Of a stretch of DNA of 64,000 nt, positions 52,646 to 60,714 are shown piece by piece (the first letter of the stretch is position 1; every line of letters starts with the position of its first letter). Position numbers and translations under genes: made by a program. The notes under the pieces were generated by a model. It worked only from the letters and a program-made list of their open reading frames with translations. It searched no databases and was not told where the DNA came from. The stretch is from Paracoccus aerodenitrificans (GTDB lineage Bacteria; Pseudomonadota; Alphaproteobacteria; Rhodobacterales; Rhodobacteraceae), in contig NZ_CP115784.1 in assembly GCF_027913215.1 (NCBI RefSeq), positions 248,001 to 312,000 on the forward strand, given 5' to 3'.

Positions 52646-53772
52646 TCCTCGCCAATGCCGATCTGGTTCTGTCCGACCGCGTGATGCGCGGCGCTCTGCA
52701 TATCGAGGGCGAGACCATTACCGCGATCACCGAAGGTCCTGCCGTTCCGGTCGGCGCGGTCGATTGCGAAGGCGATCTGCTGATCCCCGGCCTGATCGAG
52801 CTGCATACGGATAATCTGGAACGTCACATGCAGCCCCGTCCCGGCGTGGACTGGCCGCATGACACCGCGATTCTGGCGCATGACGGTGAGCTTGCCTCGG
52901 TCGGGATCACGACCGTGTTCGATGCGCTGCGCGTCGGGTCCATCTATGGCACGGCGAAGGGTTATGCGCCCTATGCGCTTGCCCTTGCCGAGGAAATCAA
53001 CGCGCTGAATGCCCGTCAGGCGACCCGGATCAGCCATTTCATCCATCTGCGGGCCGAGATCTGTTCCGAAACCCTGGTCGAGGAGATGGAGGCTTTCGGC
53101 GATGGCCACCGGGTCCGGCTGGTCAGCCTGATGGACCACACCCCGGGTCAGCGGCAGTTCCGGGATCTGAAGAAGCTTGAGGAATACGAAAAGGGTAAGC
53201 ACGGCATGAGCGATGCCCAGTTCACGGCCCATGTCGAGATGCTGACCTCTCTGCGCAACCGGATCGGAGACCGGCATGAAACCGAGGCGGTGCGGCTTGC
53301 CGGGGAATTCGGCGCGACACTGGCCAGCCATGACGATACGACTGCCGCTCAGGTGCAGACCAGTGCCGGACATGGTGTGAAGCTGGCCGAGTTTCCGACC
53401 ACGGTCGAGGCGGCTCAGGCCAGCCGGGATGCAGGCATCAAGATCATCATGGGGGCGCCGAACCTGATCCGGGGCGGCAGCCATTCGGGCAATGTCGCGG
53501 CCAAGGATCTGGCGCAAAAGGGGCTGCTGGATATTCTTTCATCGGATTATGTCCCCTCCAGCCTGCTGATGGCGTCCTGCCGTCTTGCGGTAATGTGGGA
53601 CGATCTGCCCCGCGCCATTGCGACGGTGACCTCGACACCGGCAGAGGCAACCGGCCTGACCGACAGGGGCAGGATCGCCGAGGGGCTGCGGGCGGATCTG
53701 GTGCGTGTCGCCGATGCGCGGCAGACGCCACGGGTGCGCGGGGTCTGGTGCCGGGGGCGCTGCGTCGGCTGA
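52642..53772 (+). CDS. phnM: Alpha-D-ribose 1-methylphosphonate 5-triphosphate diphosphatase
   Basis: A 376-residue amidohydrolase-superfamily enzyme that removes pyrophosphate from the ribosyl phosphonate triphosphate before PhnJ acts. Family segments: LIPGLIELHTDNLERHMQPRPGV near 49, where a canonical HxH is replaced by HTDN as in PhnM, SLMDHTPGQRQF near 161, LASHDDTTAAQV near 228 and GAPNLIRGGSHSGNVAAKDL near 270. Translation starts at GTG (52642), overlapping the phnN stop. It is the last gene of the phnG-M operon. Confidence 0.95.
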   Translation: MILANADLVLSDRVMRGALHIEGETITAITEGPAVPVGAVDCEGDLLIPGLIELHTDNLERHMQPRPGVDWPHDTAILAHDGELASVGITTVFDALRVGSIYGTAKGYAPYALALAEEINALNARQATRISHFIHLRAEICSETLVEEMEAFGDGHRVRLVSLMDHTPGQRQFRDLKKLEEYEKGKHGMSDAQFTAHVEMLTSLRNRIGDRHETEAVRLAGEFGATLASHDDTTAAQVQTSAGHGVKLAEFPTTVEAAQASRDAGIKIIMGAPNLIRGGSHSGNVAAKDLAQKGLLDILSSDYVPSSLLMASCRLAVMWDDLPRAIATVTSTPAEATGLTDRGRIAEGLRADLVRVADARQTPRVRGVWCRGRCVG

Positions 53773-53814
53773 TGCCGCGCGGCGGTCCGGGTTGTCGGCG
53801 CAAGAGGCAGCGGC

Positions 53815-55086
53815 CTACATCCAGCGTGTGAGATAAAGGCTTATTCCGGGCAGATAGGTGATCAGAAAAAGCGCCGCGATCACCGTGCCAAGCGGGATCA
53901 GCAGTGACTTGAACATACGCTGCACCGGAATTCCCGCCACCGATGAGGCGGCGAACAGATTCACCCCGAGCGGCGGCGTAATCATCCCCATCGCCAGATT
54001 CACGATCATCACGATACCGAAATGCACCGGATCGATTCCATAGCTTACCGCAACCGGGGCAAGGATCGGACCCAGAACAAGGATCGCGGCGGAGGTCTCG
54101 ACGAACATGCCGACAAGGAAAAGCAGCAGGTTGATGAACAGCAGAAAGCTCCACTGGCTGGAGAAATTGCCTTCGGCCCAACCGCCGATCACTGTTGGCA
54201 ATCCCGACAGATTGACCAGAAAGGACAGCAGCCCCGCCGTGGCGATGATCAGCATGATCGCACCCGTGCTGACCACGGCGCTGCGAAAGATTTCCGGCAG
54301 GTCCGAGATACGGATCTCGCGATAGATCACCAGCCCGACGAACAGCGCATAGGCGACTGCGACCGCGGCAGCCTCGGTCGGGGTGAAAACGCCGCCATAG
54401 ATGCCGCCGAGAATGATCACCGGCAGCATCAGCGCCCAGAAGGCTTTGACGGCGCTTTTCGGAACCGACATGCTCTCATCTCCGTCCCGCGTGCCATAGC
54501 CCTTCACCCGGCACCAGATCTGGACCATCACCACCAGCATCACGGCGATGAGGATACCCGGCCCGATCCCGGCGATGAATAGCCGCGATACCGAGGTTTC
54601 CGTCGAAACGGCATAGATGATCATCGGCACCGAGGGCGGGATAATCACTCCAAGTTCGGCCGAGGAGGCCTGAATCGTCGCAGCCATCGGTGTGGGATAG
54701 CCATGCGCGACCATTGCCGGGATGAGGATCGCGCCGATCGCAAATGTGGTGGCAACGGACGATCCCGAGATCGCCGCGAAGATCATGCAGGTCACCACGC
54801 AGGTACTGGCCAGACCGCCCTGCATGCCGCCCACCAGAGATTTGGCGAAATCGACCAGTCGGCGGGACACGCCTCCGTGGCTCATCAGGTTGCCTGCCAG
54901 TATGAAGAACGGCACCGCCAGCAGCGGAAAACTGTCGAGGCTGGTAAAGATCTTCTGCGGCACCACCAGAAGCGGAAGGTTGGAAAAGAAGGTGATCCCG
55001 AACACCGAGGCCAGACCGATGGCGACTGCGACCGGGACCGACAGGATGAACAGCACGATCAGCGACAGGGCGAGGGCGGCATTCAT
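53815..55086 (-). CDS. dctM: TRAP transporter large permease (DctM type)
   Basis: A 423-residue inner-membrane protein with about twelve hydrophobic helices. Typical DctM sequences include FVETSAAILVLGPILAPVA, HFGIVMIVNLAMGMITPPLGVNLF and AGNLMSHGGVSRRLVDFAKSLVG. It transports organic anions with sodium together with the small permease and a periplasmic binding protein. It overlaps the small permease gene by four bases. It is convergent with phnM. The substrate cannot be predicted. Confidence 0.95.
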   Translation of the reverse strand: MNAALALSLIVLFILSVPVAVAIGLASVFGITFFSNLPLLVVPQKIFTSLDSFPLLAVPFFILAGNLMSHGGVSRRLVDFAKSLVGGMQGGLASTCVVTCMIFAAISGSSVATTFAIGAILIPAMVAHGYPTPMAATIQASSAELGVIIPPSVPMIIYAVSTETSVSRLFIAGIGPGILIAVMLVVMVQIWCRVKGYGTRDGDESMSVPKSAVKAFWALMLPVIILGGIYGGVFTPTEAAAVAVAYALFVGLVIYREIRISDLPEIFRSAVVSTGAIMLIIATAGLLSFLVNLSGLPTVIGGWAEGNFSSQWSFLLFINLLLFLVGMFVETSAAILVLGPILAPVAVSYGIDPVHFGIVMIVNLAMGMITPPLGVNLFAASSVAGIPVQRMFKSLLIPLGTVIAALFLITYLPGISLYLTRWM

Positions 55087-55595
55087 TCCGGCGCGTCCTC
55101 TTCCTTGCGCCTGACCGGATCGAGATGCCCGAGGATCACCCCCGGAATCGCCAGAACGCAGCCAACAGGGATGGCTGCGTAAAACCAGCTCATCGAGATG
55201 CCCATCATGGCGATCCGCTGGTTCTGCACACGCAGCGTCATCTGGAACCCGTACCAGGCCAGCAGCACCAGAAAAAGCAGCGACAGCGCGGTGACAACCC
55301 GCAACAGAAGACGCTGCGGTCCGGGCGGCAGGATATTGCGGATGAATTCCAGCGTGATCATCGCCCCGCTTCGGAATCCGACTGCAAGCGCCATGAACAC
55401 CATCCAGATCACCGTGCCCCGCGCGGCGACCTCTGACCAGCCGGAAGCGTCCCCAAGCACGAAGCGGGTGAAGACCTGATAGACGACCAGAACCGATGCG
55501 ACCGCCAGCAGCAAGGCGGCGATATTATGCGTAACCGCAATCAGCCGCTCGGTTGCTGTTTTGAGCGCCGAGGCGCTGCCGTCTTCATCTGACAC
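55083..55595 (-). CDS. dctQ: TRAP transporter small permease (DctQ type)
   Basis: A 170-residue protein with four hydrophobic helices and the DctQ pattern FVLGDASGWSEVAARGTVIWMVFMALAVGFRSGAMI. It partners with DctM. The expected substrate-binding protein gene (dctP), usually upstream on the same strand, is absent; a pseudouridine synthase gene lies there on the opposite strand instead. Confidence 0.9.
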   Translation of the reverse strand: MSDEDGSASALKTATERLIAVTHNIAALLLAVASVLVVYQVFTRFVLGDASGWSEVAARGTVIWMVFMALAVGFRSGAMITLEFIRNILPPGPQRLLLRVVTALSLLFLVLLAWYGFQMTLRVQNQRIAMMGISMSWFYAAIPVGCVLAIPGVILGHLDPVRRKEEDAPE

Positions 55596-55910
55596 GGTAT
55601 TTTTCCTTTCGGGCGGCCCGATCCTGCGCGTCCGGACTGACGATCAAGGACATGCAGCAAGGCCCCGCAAACCTGCTGAAGGTAAGGCGAACTATCATCC
55701 GGCCATCGCCGCAATATCGGCTTCAGCACGGCATTGCTGCATCGCTTCCGACATGGTTTTCATCCCTTCCGCTTCCATCTTGCTGCGCCCCCGAGCTCCC
55801 CGCAATCTTTTGCAAGACCATGAAGATGCTTCTCAACCCGCTTCCGGCTTGTCAACGAAGAATGCCGACCCGCCCCTTGCCTCGCCCCATCCCGCTTGCA
55901 AGAAAGCACT
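55596..55910. other. Intergenic region upstream of dctQ and the pseudouridine synthase gene
   Basis: About 315 bases between two divergent genes. It must hold both promoters. I looked for a remnant of a TRAP binding protein gene on the minus strand and found only a short open frame without recognisable family sequence. No terminator, repeat or RNA gene was seen. Confidence 0.55.
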
Positions 55911-56459
55911 ATGCTGATCCTTCTGAACAAGCCCTTCGGTGTGCTGCCGCAATTCACCGATAATTCGGCCAAACCGCGCCCCACACTGGCGGATTACGTC
56001 AGTGTGAAAGGAGTCTATCCCGCTGGCAGGCTGGATATGGACAGTGAGGGCCTGATGCTGCTGACCGATGACGGCAGGCTTCAGGCGCGGATCGCCGATC
56101 CGAAGCACAAGATGGAAAAGACCTATCTGGTGCAGGTCGAGGGCGACCCGGACGAAGCTGCGCTGGACGCGCTCCGCAACGGTGTCGCCCTGAAGGATGG
56201 ACCCACTCTGCCCGCTCGGGCAGACAGGATCGATCCGCCAAGATTGTGGCAGCGCGATCCGCCGATCCGGGTCCGCAAATCCGTGCCGGATCACTGGTTG
56301 CGCCTGACCATCCGAGAGGGCCGCAACCGGCAGGTGCGGCGCATGACGGCGGCGGTGGGGCTACCGACGCTGCGGCTGGTCCGCTGGCAGGTCGGAGGCT
56401 GGACGGTTGACGGGCTTGCCCCCGGCGAATGGCGCAAGGTGGATCCGCAACCGCGCTGA
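55911..56459 (+). CDS. RluE-like 23S rRNA pseudouridine synthase
   Basis: A 182-residue enzyme of the RsuA/RluB/E/F family, lacking an S4 domain as RluE does. The catalytic Asp motif is [17 protein letters not shown] near residue 40-56; [12 protein letters not shown] at the start, [11 protein letters not shown] near 72 and [27 protein letters not shown] near 129-155 are also typical. It isomerises a uridine in rRNA. The ATG at 55911 begins the conserved MLILLNKP. Confidence 0.92.
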   Translation: MLILLNKPFGVLPQFTDNSAKPRPTLADYVSVKGVYPAGRLDMDSEGLMLLTDDGRLQARIADPKHKMEKTYLVQVEGDPDEAALDALRNGVALKDGPTLPARADRIDPPRLWQRDPPIRVRKSVPDHWLRLTIREGRNRQVRRMTAAVGLPTLRLVRWQVGGWTVDGLAPGEWRKVDPQPR

Positions 56460-56543
56460 CTGCCGGATTAACCCTTTGTCAGGAAATGAATTAACGCCGT
56501 GCTGACGGAGCGGTATTCTGCACCGCAGTAGTTGAGGTGTGAT

Positions 56544-57404
56544 ATGTTTGTGATTGCGGGTGTACTGGGTGCTCTGGCGGCGGGTGCTGCTGCCGAATTG
56601 CTGAAAAGCGACGACGAAGAAACAATCCCGGAAAAAGATGAAGACGAACCCGAACCGGAGCCTGAAGAGACGCTCGGGACGGTCGGCGATATCCTGCGCG
56701 GCGGCGGCGTCATGGTCGGAGGCCCAGGCAGCGATATCCTGCATGGCAGCGCCAGAACCGACGACATGGCCGGGGACGACGGCGACGACACGCTTTCCGG
56801 CTATGGCGGAAATGACTGGCTCTATGGCGACGATGCGGAAGACGCTGCCGGACGTGACCGGCTTTCCGGCGATGCGGGCAACGATACGCTGGCGGGCAAT
56901 GGCGGGGCCGATCATCTTTCGGGCGGGAAAGGATATGACCGCCTGTTCGGCGGGACGGGCGATGACACGTTGAATGGCGGTCGGGGTCTGGACTGGCTGG
57001 ATGGCGGTGCGGGCGACGATCTTCTGATGGGCGGGAAAGGGAATGACGATCTGTCGGGTGGCACGGGCGACGATTCGCTTCTTGGTGGTAAAGGAAGCGA
57101 CTCTCTGCATGGCGGCGCAGGGGACGACATTCTGACCGGCGGGGCCAGTGACTGGCTCGACGGTAATGACGGCGATGACGTGTTCATCATCACGCATGAG
57201 GCCGATGCCAGCGGCGTGGCGCATATCACCGATCATCAGCCCGGTGACATTATCCGGATCACCTCGGAAAACCCGGATGCGGAACTGGTGCTGTCCCATT
57301 CCCCGGATGGCAGTGCGACAGTGCTGCTTGACGGTCAGCCTGTCGCGAAGATCTTGGATGCCTCGGCGCTGGAAGACGATGATATCGTGTTAAGGCCATT
57401 ATGA
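56544..57404 (+). CDS. RTX calcium-binding repeat protein with N-terminal hydrophobic segment
   Basis: A 286-residue acidic protein. A hydrophobic N-terminal segment (about residues 2-22) is followed by a very acidic linker (EKDEDEPEPEPEE) and about thirteen glycine-rich nonapeptides of the GGxGxDxLx type (residues 59-213), then a 70-residue C-terminal part with GDIIRITSENPDAELVL. RTX repeats bind calcium and such proteins are normally exported by type I secretion with a C-terminal signal. The hydrophobic N-terminus is unusual for that route. The ATG at 56544 follows GAGGTGTG. A secretion pair is encoded at 9834-12877. No enzymatic domain is seen. Confidence 0.88.
   Translation: MFVIAGVLGALAAGAAAELLKSDDEETIPEKDEDEPEPEPEETLGTVGDILRGGGVMVGGPGSDILHGSARTDDMAGDDGDDTLSGYGGNDWLYGDDAEDAAGRDRLSGDAGNDTLAGNGGADHLSGGKGYDRLFGGTGDDTLNGGRGLDWLDGGAGDDLLMGGKGNDDLSGGTGDDSLLGGKGSDSLHGGAGDDILTGGASDWLDGNDGDDVFIITHEADASGVAHITDHQPGDIIRITSENPDAELVLSHSPDGSATVLLDGQPVAKILDASALEDDDIVLRPL
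56718..57183 (+). repeat. RTX nonapeptide-coding tandem repeats
   Basis: Degenerate 27-base repeats encoding GGxGxDxLx units inside the RTX gene. Units such as GGTGDDTLNG, GGAGDDLLMG, GGKGNDDLSG and GGKGSDSLHG follow each other without spacers. One nucleotide pattern is common: GGCGGxxxxGGGCGACGA. Confidence 0.85.
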
Positions 57405-57565
57405 CGCATACCGCTGAGGGCCGTCAGCGCAACCCTTTCCTTTCACGGGAAAATCGCGTATAGCCGCGCGTCCGCTGGTGAAACCCGGCGGAAACCCTCC
57501 ACGGGCCTGAGCTGGACGACATCCCGGCCTGCGCCATAACCCTTTGTTTTCGAAAGGAGCCCCCG

Positions 57566-57835
57566 ATGTCGATTACTGTCGAAGAAAAGAATCGCCTGCT
57601 GAAGGAATTTGCGACGAAGGAAGGCGACACCGGCTCGCCCGAAGTTCAGGTTGCACTTCTGAGCTCGCGCATTTCCACCCTGACCGAGCATTTCAAGACC
57701 CACAAGAAGGACAACCACAGCCGTCGTGGCCTTCTGAAGCTGGTCGCACAGCGCCGCAAGCTGCTGGACTATCTGCGCGGCAAGGATGAGGGCCGGTATC
57801 AGGACCTGATCAAGCGCCTTGGCATCCGCCGCTAA
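57566..57835 (+). CDS. rpsO: 30S ribosomal protein S15
   Basis: An 89-residue S15 with the expected [49 protein letters not shown] opening and the C-terminal [27 protein letters not shown]. It binds 16S rRNA early in 30S assembly. The start follows GAAAGGAG. The upstream leader (57405-57565) could hold the usual S15 autoregulatory structure, which I could not define. pnp is not adjacent within the window. Confidence 0.97.
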   Translation: MSITVEEKNRLLKEFATKEGDTGSPEVQVALLSSRISTLTEHFKTHKKDNHSRRGLLKLVAQRRKLLDYLRGKDEGRYQDLIKRLGIRR

Positions 57836-57860
57836 GCGACGCTGTCACTCACAGAGCCAA

Positions 57861-57893
57861 CGCCCGCAGTTCACGCTGCGGGTGTTTTCTTTT
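57861..57893 (+). terminator. Intrinsic terminator after rpsO
   Basis: A 9-bp stem (CGCCCGCAG / CTGCGGGTG, one G-T pair) with a six-base loop and a following TTTTCTTTT run, 25 bases after the rpsO stop. Confidence 0.85.
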
Positions 57894-57974
57894 GCGTGTG
57901 TGGGATCTGTCCGATATCTCGCCTGCATATTCGTCTCGGCGGGCATGGCGAGTGTGAATCGAATGCAACCGCTC

Positions 57975-58691
57975 TCAGGCAAGCGCCCTCAGCGCCTCAT
58001 TCAGATCAATCGCGCCGTCATAGAGTGCACGGCCTGATATCGCTCCGGCAATGATCCCGGTGTCGCGCAGCGCGGTCAGGTCCTGCATCGACGAGACTCC
58101 GCCCGAGGCGATGACCGGAATGGAAACCGCACGGGCAAGCGCTTCGGTTGCGGGAATATTCGGGCCGCCCATCGCACCGTCGCGGTCGATATCGGTATAG
58201 ATGATGGCCGTGACCCCGGCATCCTCGAAGCTTCGCGCAAGATCGGTGGCGTTGATCTGTGTTTCCTCCGCCCATCCCTTGGTGGCAACTAAGCCCTCCC
58301 GCGCATCGATGCCGACAGCGACCTGGCCGGGAAAGGCGGCGGCGGCCTCGCGGACCAGATCGGGGTTTTCGACGGCGACCGTCCCGAGAATCACACGTTT
58401 CAGGCCCTTCTCAAGCCACATCGAGATTGTCGCCATATCGCGGATCCCTCCGCCAAGCTGAGCGGGAATGCTGGTCGCAGCAAGGATCGCCTCGACCGCT
58501 GCCGCATTGACCGGCTGACCCGCGAAAGCGCCGTTCAGATCCACCAGATGCAGCCATTCCGCGCCCGCATCCTGAAAGGCCCGCGCCTGCGCCGCCGGAT
58601 CGGTGCCGAAGACTGTCGCCGCCTCCATGTCGCCGCGCAGCAGGCGTACGCAATTGCCGTCCTTCAGGTCGATGGCGGGGTAAAGGATCAT
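57975..58691 (-). CDS. hisA: 1-(5-phosphoribosyl)-5-[(5-phosphoribosylamino)methylideneamino] imidazole-4-carboxamide isomerase
   Basis: A 238-residue TIM-barrel isomerase of histidine synthesis. [17 protein letters not shown] at the start carries the first catalytic Asp; [31 protein letters not shown] with the second catalytic Asp, and [12 protein letters not shown] are standard. The ATG at 58691 starts the conserved sequence. hisH and hisB are on the same strand further upstream but are separated by an opposite-strand gene, and hisF is not in the window. Confidence 0.96.
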   Translation of the reverse strand: MILYPAIDLKDGNCVRLLRGDMEAATVFGTDPAAQARAFQDAGAEWLHLVDLNGAFAGQPVNAAAVEAILAATSIPAQLGGGIRDMATISMWLEKGLKRVILGTVAVENPDLVREAAAAFPGQVAVGIDAREGLVATKGWAEETQINATDLARSFEDAGVTAIIYTDIDRDGAMGGPNIPATEALARAVSIPVIASGGVSSMQDLTALRDTGIIAGAISGRALYDGAIDLNEALRALA

Positions 58692-58852
58692 GTCGGGCTC
58701 CGGTCTCTGACGGGCGGGCTTTGCCACAGGGGAAAGTCAGGCACAAGCGCGGCGGTCCGTGCGGGCAGTGCAGGGCGACCTCACGTCATGCTTGCATGAA
58801 ACGGCGATGCTGCCAGAAGATGCCCCGGCATGAGGTTTTCAGGGAGGAGACC

Positions 58853-59239
58853 ATGAGGAAATTCATTCTCGCCGCTGTATTCGGCCTTGCCGCCGGTGCC
58901 GCATCCGCAGATCCGATTGAAGGTCTGTGGCAGACCCAGCCGGATGAGGGCGCTTTCGCTTATGTCCAGATCGGCCCGTGCGGCGGCGCGTTCTGCGGCA
59001 CGATCACCCGCACTTTCCGGGATGGCGGGCAAGAATTCCAGTCCCCGAATATCGGCAAGCAGATCGTGATCGACATGGCCCCTCAGGGCGGCGGCGAATA
59101 TAGAGGCCGGGTGCTGAGACCGGCCGATGACAAGATCTACAGCGGCAAGGCTTCGGTCAACGGCAACCGGATGAGCCTGTCGGGCTGTGTCGCGGGCGGG
59201 CTGATCTGCAAAAGCCAGGCCTGGGCAAAGCTGCAATAA
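58853..59239 (+). CDS. DUF2147 exported protein inserted between hisA and hisH
   Basis: A 128-residue protein with a signal peptide (FILAAVFGLAAGAASADP, about residues 3-20) and a DUF2147 domain: DPIEGLWQTQPDEGAFAYVQIGPCGGAFCGTI near the start, LRPADDKIYSGKASVNGN and MSLSGCVAGGLICKSQAW at the end. Four Cys could make two disulfides in the periplasm. A strong GGGAGGAG site precedes the ATG. It is transcribed against hisA and hisH. Confidence 0.9.
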   Translation: MRKFILAAVFGLAAGAASADPIEGLWQTQPDEGAFAYVQIGPCGGAFCGTITRTFRDGGQEFQSPNIGKQIVIDMAPQGGGEYRGRVLRPADDKIYSGKASVNGNRMSLSGCVAGGLICKSQAWAKLQ

Positions 59240-59267
59240 TCAGAAAAACACGGTCCACAGGGAAGAG

Positions 59268-59295
59268 ACGGGCGGTCCGGTGGGGCCGCCCGTTT
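59268..59295. terminator. Terminator hairpin between the DUF2147 gene and hisH
   Basis: Inverted repeat ACGGGCGG / CCGCCCGT with a twelve-base loop followed by TTTTC, located between convergent genes. On the plus strand it would end the DUF2147 transcript. Confidence 0.75.
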
Positions 59296-59320
59296 TCATT
59301 CGCGCAGCCCCGGCGTCGGC

Positions 59321-59956
59321 TTACGGGTTCCAGCTCAGGAAATTTTCGATGATGCGCAGCCCCACGGTCTGCGATTTCTCGGGATGGAACTGCGTGCCGA
59401 TGATATTGTCACGCCCGACAATGGCCGTGACCTCCCCGCCATATTCGGCATCGGCCAGCAGATGAGCCGGATCGGCGGGATGGAACTGCCAGCTATGGAC
59501 GAAATAGGCGTGATCGCCCGTGCTGATCCCCTCCAGCACCGGATGATCGCGGTGCAGGCGCAGCTCATTCCAGCCCATATGAGGCACTTTCAGCGCCAGG
59601 TCGTCAGGGCGGATCGCGTCGATTTCCCCGCCGATCCAGCCAAGGCCCGCCGTATCGCGATATTCATGGCCGGTATCGGCCAGCATCTGCATGCCGACGC
59701 AGATACCCATGAAGGGCACGGCACGGTTTTCCACCGCCTCGCGCAACGCCTCGACCATGCCCGGCACCGCGTCCAGAGCGGCCTTGCAGGCCGGAAACGC
59801 CCCGTCGCCGGGCAGCACGATCCGGTCGGCACGGCTCACGACATCGGGGTCAGAGGTCACCGTGATCCCGGCCCCTGATTTCCGCCCCATCAGCGCAAAA
59901 GCCTTTTCCGCCGAATGCAGATTGCCGCTGTCGTAATCGACCAGAGCGACAAGCAT
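59321..59956 (-). CDS. hisH: Imidazole glycerol phosphate synthase glutaminase subunit
   Basis: A 211-residue class I glutamine amidotransferase that supplies ammonia to HisF. The catalytic Cys is in MGICVGMQMLAD near residue 86, and the His-Glu pair in GTQFHPEKSQTVGL near residue 193. [20 protein letters not shown] is the typical start. Its start codon overlaps the hisB stop by one base, so both are co-translated. Confidence 0.96.
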   Translation of the reverse strand: MLVALVDYDSGNLHSAEKAFALMGRKSGAGITVTSDPDVVSRADRIVLPGDGAFPACKAALDAVPGMVEALREAVENRAVPFMGICVGMQMLADTGHEYRDTAGLGWIGGEIDAIRPDDLALKVPHMGWNELRLHRDHPVLEGISTGDHAYFVHSWQFHPADPAHLLADAEYGGEVTAIVGRDNIIGTQFHPEKSQTVGLRIIENFLSWNP

Positions 59957-60543
59957 CAAAGCGCCCCTTTCGTCGAAGGCAGTACGCCCGACATGCGCGG
60001 ATCCGGCTCGACCGCCTCGCGGAGCGCACGGGCAACGGCCTTGAAAGCGGCCTCGGCGATGTGATGGCTGTTGAGTCCGTGCAGGCAATCGACATGCAGC
60101 GTGATCCCGCCATGAGTCGACAGGGCCTGAAAGAATTCCCGCACTAGCTCGGTATCGAATGTCCCGATTTTCGCGGTCGGGAAATCCACATTCCACACCA
60201 GATAAGGCCGCCCCGACAGATCCAGAGCCGCGCGTATCAGCGCATCGTCCATCGCCAGATGGAACGCGCCGTAACGCCTGATACCGCGCTTGTCGCCAAG
60301 CGCCTTCGCAAGCGCCTGACCGATGGCGATGCCGCAATCCTCTACGGTGTGGTGATCGTCGATATGCGTATCACCCTGCGCACGCAGCGTCAGATCGATC
60401 AGCGAGTGGCGGGAAAGCTGGTCCAGCATGTGGTCGAAAAACCCGACCCCGGTCTGGTTGTCATAGGACCCGGTTCCATCAAGGGCGATCCTGACCTCGA
60501 TCTGGGTTTCCGCGGTGTTGCGGGTGACGGATGCCTCTCTCAT
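59956..60543 (-). CDS. hisB: Imidazoleglycerol-phosphate dehydratase
   Basis: A 195-residue metal-dependent dehydratase of histidine synthesis, of the monofunctional kind without a phosphatase domain. Metal-binding His-rich motifs are [13 protein letters not shown] near 38, [22 protein letters not shown] near 58-79 and [16 protein letters not shown] near 160. It precedes hisH on the same strand and is divergent from the BCCT transporter gene. Confidence 0.97.
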   Translation of the reverse strand: MREASVTRNTAETQIEVRIALDGTGSYDNQTGVGFFDHMLDQLSRHSLIDLTLRAQGDTHIDDHHTVEDCGIAIGQALAKALGDKRGIRRYGAFHLAMDDALIRAALDLSGRPYLVWNVDFPTAKIGTFDTELVREFFQALSTHGGITLHVDCLHGLNSHHIAEAAFKAVARALREAVEPDPRMSGVLPSTKGAL

Positions 60544-60714
60544 GGGCTGACCTCTTGAGGAAATTTAATGTCTTATATGTCGTGTCAAAGGGAACCCCAA
60601 TCCCCTGCAAATACGTTGCAATGCTGCATGGGTGGCCAATCTCGCGCAAATGTGACATAAGCGCCACCCTCATGAGACACCGACATAACATGCAATAACA
60701 CTGAAAGGAATTTC

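Noticed and set aside
55690..55790. Short minus-strand peptide containing MEAEGMKTMSEAMQQC upstream of dctQ, considered as a dctP remnant
   Set aside because: It is only about 30 residues and shows no TRAP binding-protein motif, so no identity can be claimed.
56718..57183. Regularly spaced repeats that could resemble a CRISPR-like array
   Set aside because: They are degenerate 27-base units in one reading frame coding for RTX nonapeptides, without unique spacers.
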